Source: AC-32 sp035455445
GTDB lineage: Bacteria; Actinomycetota; Thermoleophilia; Gaiellales; Gaiellaceae
Length of the DNA: 8,158 nucleotides
Assembly: GCA_035455445.1 (NCBI GenBank)
Contig: DATIFC010000107.1
Span: 1-8,158 of the forward strand
Reading direction: 5' to 3'
Shown here: positions 6,748 through 8,158 of the stretch, piece after piece
How the letters are laid out: each line of letters opens with the position of its first letter
How positions within the stretch are numbered: position 1 is the first letter of the stretch
The notes under the pieces: generated by a model
Databases searched by the model: none
The model's input: only the letters and a program-made list of their open reading frames with translations
Told to the model about the DNA's origin: nothing
Translations under genes and position numbers: made by a program

Positions 6748-8047
6748 TCACGAGGCGCTCGACCGACCCGGAGGCTTCGAGCGCGCGCGGTTGCTGGCGC
6801 CGCTGCGCCACCGCGACTTCCGGGTGCTCTGGGCGGGCATGGCCGTCTCGCTCGTCGGCGACGGCATCTTCCTGATCGCGATCGCCTGGGAGGCCTACGC
6901 CCTCTGGAACGCGCCCGCGGCGCTCTCGATCGTCGGGATCGGGATGACGGTGCCGACGGTCGTCTTCCTCCTGCTCGGCGGCGTTCTCAGCGACCGTCAC
7001 GACCGCCGGCTGCTCATGCTCTGGTCCGACGCGGTGCGGGCGGGCGCGGTCGCCTGCCTGGCTGTGCTCGTCTTCGCCGATGCGCTGCGCCTGTGGGAGC
7101 TCGTCGCGCTCGTCGCCCTCTACGGCTGCGGGACCGCCTTCTTCACGCCCGCGTTCGAGGCGATCGTCCCGGACCTGCTTCCCGCGGACGACCTGGCTGC
7201 GGCGAACTCGCTCGACCAGTTCGTGCGCCCGATCGCGCTGCGGCTGCTCGGCCCGCTGCTCGGCGGCTGGCTCGTCGCGGCCGGGGCGGGCCTGGCTTTC
7301 ACCGTCGACGCCGCGTCGTTCGCGGCCTCCGGCTTGGCGGTGCTCGCGTTGCGCCCGCGCGCGGTGAGACGAACCGCCGGGCACGGCTCTCACGGCGCCG
7401 CGGTGCGCGAAGGCCTCGCCTTCATCCGCCGCCGCGTCTGGCTGTGGGGGACGCTCGTCGCCGCGGCCGCCGCCTACCTCGTCTTCCTCGGCCCGAGCGA
7501 GGTGCTCCTGCCCTACGTGGTCAAGAACGAGCTCCACGCCTCTGCGCGCGACCTCGGCCTCGTGTTCGCGGCCGGCGGCGTCGGCGCGGTCGGTGCCGCG
7601 ATCTGGATGGGCCAGCGCGGCCATCCCCGGCGCGACGTGACGGTGATGTACGCGACGTGGACGCTGGCAACGGTCGCTATCGCCGGCTACGGCCTGGCCA
7701 CTGCGGCCTGGCAGCTGATGCTCGCGTGCCTGGTCTTCAACGCGCTCGAGACCGCGGGCACGATCGTGTGGGCGACGGTCAAGCAGCGCCACGTCCCGAG
7801 CGGGATGCTCGGCCGCGTCTCGAGCCTCGACTGGCTGATCTCGATCGGCCTGCTGCCGATCTCCTTCGCGCTGACCGCACCGGTGGCCGCGGCGCTCGGC
7901 GTGCGGGCCACGCTCGTCGGCGCGGGCCTCGTCGGCGCCGCGATCACGCTCGCCGCGCTCCTCCTCCCCGGGATGCGCGACATCGAGGAGTCCGGAGGCC
8001 GGCCGGGCGGCGCACCCGGGCGGCTCGCGGAATCCGCCGTGCGCTGA
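6737..8047 (+). CDS. MFS transporter (MFS_3 / DHA3, EntS-like exporter type)
   Basis: A 436-residue integral membrane protein of the major facilitator superfamily, resembling the MFS_3 group that includes the enterobactin exporter EntS and macrolide-efflux-like proteins. Seen: LRHRDFRVLWAGMAVSLVGDGIF (23-45) opening helix 1; motif A, GGVLSDRHDRR (81-91), in the loop between helices 2 and 3; DLLPADDLAAANSL (146-159); a basic central loop (205-233); and RHVPSGMLGRVSSLDWL (351-367), a typical second-half signature. About twelve hydrophobic helices and a hydrophilic Gly/Pro-rich tail (412-436) are visible. The ATG lies inside the end of the GGDEF-EAL gene and has no Shine-Dalgarno site, so translation is probably coupled. 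The family generally exports drugs, siderophores or metabolites by proton antiport. Export of the PLP enzyme's product is a guess from position only. Confidence 0.92.
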   Translation: MQHSHEALDRPGGFERARLLAPLRHRDFRVLWAGMAVSLVGDGIFLIAIAWEAYALWNAPAALSIVGIGMTVPTVVFLLLGGVLSDRHDRRLLMLWSDAVRAGAVACLAVLVFADALRLWELVALVALYGCGTAFFTPAFEAIVPDLLPADDLAAANSLDQFVRPIALRLLGPLLGGWLVAAGAGLAFTVDAASFAASGLAVLALRPRAVRRTAGHGSHGAAVREGLAFIRRRVWLWGTLVAAAAAYLVFLGPSEVLLPYVVKNELHASARDLGLVFAAGGVGAVGAAIWMGQRGHPRRDVTVMYATWTLATVAIAGYGLATAAWQLMLACLVFNALETAGTIVWATVKQRHVPSGMLGRVSSLDWLISIGLLPISFALTAPVAAALGVRATLVGAGLVGAAITLAALLLPGMRDIEESGGRPGGAPGRLAESAVR

Positions 8048-8069
8048 GGAGCCCGCCTGGCGACGCGGC

Positions 8070-8075
8070 TACACT
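8070..8075 (+). promoter_or_regulatory. Candidate -10 box for the tRNA gene
   Basis: TACACT fits the TAnnnT -10 pattern and would start transcription around 8082, just before the tRNA at 8086. No clear -35 hexamer is seen 16-18 bp upstream, where the MFS gene ends. The call rests on position and the hexamer only. I see no terminator hairpin between the MFS stop and this site. Confidence 0.35.
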
Positions 8076-8085
8076 GTGCCGGCCC

Positions 8086-8158
8086 GGGGCTATAGCTCAG
8101 CTGGGAGAGCGCCTGGATCGCACCCAGGAGGTCGCCGGTTCGAGTCCGGCTAGCTCCA
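8086..8158 (+). tRNA. tRNA-Ala (anticodon CGC)
   Basis: A complete 73-nt cloverleaf up to the discriminator base. The acceptor arms GGGGCTA (8086-8092) and TAGCTCC (8151-8157) pair fully and include the G3:U70 wobble that marks tRNA-Ala; A73 is at 8158. The D stem is GCTC/GAGC. The anticodon stem is CCTGG/CCAGG with loop ATCGCAC, giving anticodon CGC at 8119-8121 (reads GCG). The T stem is GCCGG/CCGGC with loop TTCGAGT. Whether CCA is encoded cannot be seen because the window ends at A73. Confidence 0.97.

Noticed and set aside
3666..6875. 1069-codon plus-strand frame overlapping the GGDEF-EAL gene
   Set aside because: Arg/Ala/Gly/Pro-rich shadow in another frame; the real frame has full GGDEF and EAL motifs.
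7076..7081. Second GCCGAT, inside the MFS gene
   Set aside because: No TAAA-like box 15-16 nt upstream, and it lies within coding sequence.
6536..7792. 418-codon minus-strand frame opposite the MFS gene
   Set aside because: Charged, repetitive antisense shadow; the plus strand encodes a clear MFS protein.
8086..8158. tRNA-Ala as an integration (att) site
   Set aside because: No integrase gene or repeated 3' tRNA fragment is visible; the window simply ends at the tRNA.

Overview
The window is very GC-rich (roughly 70% or more by eye), has tightly packed genes, GTG starts, few Shine-Dalgarno sites and actinobacterial-type protein families. I infer a chromosomal segment of an actinomycete-like bacterium, possibly of class Thermoleophilia (Solirubrobacterales/Gaiellales). 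The class assignment is a guess from style, not a measured result. I see no phage, IS or CRISPR elements.

Left part (1-2304): the 3' end of a metallo-beta-lactamase-fold hydrolase gene runs in from the left edge and converges, with a 21-nt overlap, on a minus-strand gene for a winged-helix AlkZ-like DNA glycosylase family protein. A 39-bp divergent gap separates that gene from a plus-strand pair coupled by a GTGA overlap: a small glutaredoxin/GST-N-like protein and a CCoAOMT-type O-methyltransferase.

Right part (2305-8047): a short intergenic region carries an excellent match to the flagellar/WhiG-type sigma-28 promoter (TAAA, 16 nt, GCCGAT). It sits directly before a three-gene translationally coupled run: a PLP-dependent alpha-oxoamine-synthase-like enzyme, a 1037-residue membrane-anchored PAS-GGDEF-EAL protein with intact cyclase, inhibitory and phosphodiesterase motifs, and an MFS exporter-like protein. 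Adjacent genes overlap by 1 and 11 nt.

The most interesting reading is that these three genes form one sigma-28-controlled unit. It would combine synthesis of a small amino-ketone or lipid-like molecule, a multi-pass membrane c-di-GMP enzyme that could sense it, and a transporter that could move it. CqsA/CqsS-type systems pair a similar enzyme with a membrane sensor, but no such c-di-GMP version is known to me. This is inference from gene order, promoter and domains.

Right edge: a complete tRNA-Ala(CGC) with the diagnostic G3:U70 pair ends exactly at the last base of the window. No stretch longer than 300 bases lacks a gene.
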